14,895 nucleotides of DNA from Candidatus Bathyarchaeum sp. GTDB taxonomy: Archaea; Thermoproteota; Bathyarchaeia; Bathyarchaeales; Bathyarchaeaceae. The notes under the pieces are model-generated. The model was not told the origin of the DNA and ran no database searches. It worked only from the letters and a program-made list of their open reading frames with translations. Position numbers and translations under genes: made by a program. The stretch lies in contig PIXS01000086.1 in NCBI GenBank assembly GCA_003096255.1, positions 1 through 14,895 of the forward strand. The letters run 5' to 3'. Shown here in pieces: positions 14,102 through 14,895 of this stretch; positions within the stretch are counted from its first letter, which is position 1; the number at the start of each line of letters is the position of its first letter.

Positions 14102-14197
14102 TTGACTCTGAGAGTTCAGATGGTAAGGGCTACAAACGACGAAGACAAATCACCCAATCATTATAGTTTCTCATTTAGAGGGGGTCGAGATTGGTAG
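14102..14197 (+). CDS. Possible short ORF (31 codons) with strong ribosome binding site
   Basis: I do not recognise the product. GGAGG (14090-14094) lies seven bases before a TTG that opens a 31-codon frame ending in TAG at 14195-14197, with a charged, hydrophilic product ending in FRGGRDW. An in-frame ATG at 14081 would extend it to 38 codons but overlaps the ribosome binding site. The last seven bases overlap the start of the next gene, so it could be a coupled leader peptide or small protein. With a rare start and no homology evidence it may also be chance. Confidence 0.3.
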   Translation: MTLRVQMVRATNDEDKSPNHYSFSFRGGRDW

Positions 14198-14427
14198 AAA
14201 ATCAGGTGCCTAAGAATTTTCAGGAAGTTCTTGAATGGCTAATCAGGAAACTCCTCTGGTTTGTCTTGGTGCCTGTGTTTTCAGTACTTTCATACATCAC
14301 TCAGATTCGTCCATATCTATTATTGAATCATGGATTATACGTTACGGGATTCGTTGACGGAGCTTTTATGACAATTGCTCTTCTAATTTTCGCAATTTGG
14401 TTGATTTCAAAGCTTTCTTCAGATTAG
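14191..14427 (+). CDS. Small membrane protein, two predicted transmembrane segments
   Basis: Not recognised. The 78-residue protein has a short polar N terminus, a hydrophobic stretch LLWFVLVPVFSVLSYI (about 21-36), a loop with QIRPYLLLNHGLY, and a second hydrophobic stretch GAFMTIALLIFAIWLI (about 57-72) before KLSSD. No signal peptide cleavage site or catalytic motif is visible. The start is TTG with a strong GAGGGGGT site (14178-14185) at good spacing. It may be transcribed with the similarly small membrane protein at 14471, but a hairpin lies between them. Confidence 0.6.
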   Translation: MVENQVPKNFQEVLEWLIRKLLWFVLVPVFSVLSYITQIRPYLLLNHGLYVTGFVDGAFMTIALLIFAIWLISKLSSD

Positions 14428-14430
14428 CTA

Positions 14431-14446
14431 TAGAAAACTTTTTCTA
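14431..14446 (+). terminator. Short palindrome with T-run after the first small membrane gene
   Basis: TAGAAAA-CT-TTTTCTA is a perfect 7-base inverted repeat with a 2-base centre and contains five consecutive T (14438 is C, T from 14439). It lies just after the stop codon at 14425-14427. A terminator is the simplest reading; it could also be part of the promoter of the next gene. Confidence 0.4.
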
Positions 14447-14470
14447 AGATATACTACTTGACATTCTGAC

Positions 14471-14653
14471 ATGCTAACTAGGAACAAACTTGATGCAATT
14501 TCAGGTACTGCATTCTTATTTTTAGCGCTTTTAGTCGTCCTTATAATTGTTCCGGAAGCATTCAACTTCATATTGAATCAGATAGGTATAACCTTAGGAG
14601 TTTTTCTTTCTACAATTATAATTGCAATTCTTCAAAAAAGAGTCTTTACGTAA
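14471..14653 (+). CDS. Small hydrophobic protein, probable membrane protein
   Basis: Not recognised. The 60-residue protein has a basic N terminus (MLTRNKLDAI), a long hydrophobic stretch GTAFLFLALLVVLIIVP (about 12-28), a short polar turn, and a second hydrophobic stretch GITLGVFLSTIIIAIL (about 39-54) ending in a basic tail. The layout resembles the preceding small membrane protein in topology, not clearly in sequence. No good ribosome binding site precedes the ATG, so it may be leaderless or not a gene. Base composition is like the A/T-rich surroundings. Confidence 0.45.
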   Translation: MLTRNKLDAISGTAFLFLALLVVLIIVPEAFNFILNQIGITLGVFLSTIIIAILQKRVFT

Positions 14654-14660
14654 GAAAATC

Positions 14661-14674
14661 CTTTAGCGCTAAAG
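14661..14674. repeat. Perfect 14-base palindrome CTTTAGCGCTAAAG
   Basis: Two 7-base arms with no spacer lie just after the stop of the second small membrane gene and about 140 bases before the dph2 start. No T-run follows directly, so a binding site for a dimeric regulator is as likely as a terminator. Confidence 0.45.
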
Positions 14675-14811
14675 ATATAGACGTCGCCATTTTTCCCCAA
14701 AAATTTAAGAACAGCGGAAAGTTGTATCCCATTGCTAAACCATGATTGACCTTTCTTGTGGTGTGACACAGAAAGCAATCTTTGGGTTGCATCTGACGCA
14801 GTGCCCAGTAG

Positions 14812-14895
14812 ATGAAAATGATGCAATTCGATCTTGAAGAGACGCGACTAAAAGAAGAAATAAGGAAGCGAAAGCCCAAAATCGTGTTTTTGCAG
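14812..14895 (+). CDS. dph2: Probable diphthamide synthesis protein Dph2, N-terminal fragment
   Basis: The frame opens after TAG at 14809 and runs off the window edge; 28 codons are seen. The part FDLEETRLKEEI followed by RKRKPKIVFLQ resembles the N terminus of archaeal Dph2, where a helix with Glu/Arg/Lys leads into a strand before the conserved LPEGL segment (outside the window). Dph2 is a [4Fe-4S] enzyme that transfers the aminocarboxypropyl group of SAM to a histidine of EF2. Starts at 14812, 14818 and 14821 are possible and none has a strong ribosome binding site. A TATA-like AAATTTAAG lies at about 14700-14708. The call rests on a short stretch and on recall of the family. Confidence 0.6.
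   Translation, partial: MKMMQFDLEETRLKEEIRKRKPKIVFLQ

Noticed and set aside
14740..14800. ATGATTGA with downstream CTGA before dph2 as a C/D sRNA
   Set aside because: Box C is poor, the flanks do not pair, and the internal boxes are unclear.
14646..14879. Minus-strand frame of 77 codons over the last 230 bases
   Set aside because: Its composition looks like antisense of non-coding sequence and of the dph2 start; no ribosome binding site or recognisable motif is visible.
1..14895. CRISPR array, insertion sequence, prophage or integrated element
   Set aside because: No regularly spaced repeats, transposase, integrase or terminal repeats were seen; gene content and order look like stable archaeal chromosome.

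Overview
The window is chromosomal DNA of an archaeon. The evidence is a set of archaeal or archaeal/eukaryotic informational genes: Nob1, aIF5A with deoxyhypusine synthase, SRP54, Pus10, eL21, Rpo4, DUF655, a Dim1/KsgA methyltransferase and uL16 (L10e). TATA boxes lie upstream of many units, T-runs follow several genes, and there is a long-variable-arm tRNA-Ser. Base composition is moderate, start codons are mixed ATG/GTG/TTG, and many genes have clear Shine-Dalgarno sites, so a mesophilic lineage is likely. The TACK group, possibly Bathyarchaeia, fits the overall look, but that placement is an inference.

Layout. Positions 1-1979 hold the end of an NAD biosynthesis operon (nadC 3' part, then nadB with a 4-base overlap). 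A tRNA-Ser(CGA) gene with its own promoter follows, convergent with nob1 on the minus strand. aIF5A and deoxyhypusine synthase then sit side by side on the plus strand. In the gap behind deoxyhypusine synthase is a well-formed box C/D guide sRNA (about 4250-4318). A minus-strand pair follows: a PAC2-type proteasome assembly chaperone ending in an HbYX tail, then a small heat-shock protein. A roughly 330-base divergent region with no convincing gene separates these from srp54.

From 5905 to 10708 runs a plus-strand information-processing cluster: srp54, pus10, eL21, rpo4, DUF655 and the Dim1/KsgA gene. uL16 follows with its own promoter. Next is a large phosphoenolpyruvate synthase with a cysteine-pair insertion and an extra helical tail. 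The last 850 bases hold a short SD-led ORF, two small membrane proteins, two palindromes and the first 28 codons of what looks like the diphthamide gene dph2.

Functionally most of the window serves the translation machinery. It covers ribosome proteins and maturation (Nob1, Dim1/KsgA), tRNA and rRNA modification (Pus10, the C/D sRNA, Dim1/KsgA), protein targeting (SRP54), and two elongation-factor modification systems (hypusine for aIF5A, diphthamide for EF2). Protein quality control (PAC2, Hsp20) and central metabolism (NAD, PEP) are interleaved. The strongest hidden signals are the C/D sRNA, whose D' guide can pair for 9 bases with the 23S rRNA peptidyl-transferase region as I recall it, the Ala-Pro-Pro-Tyr replacement of the Asn-Leu-Pro-Tyr motif in the Dim1/KsgA protein, and the two additions to PEP synthase.
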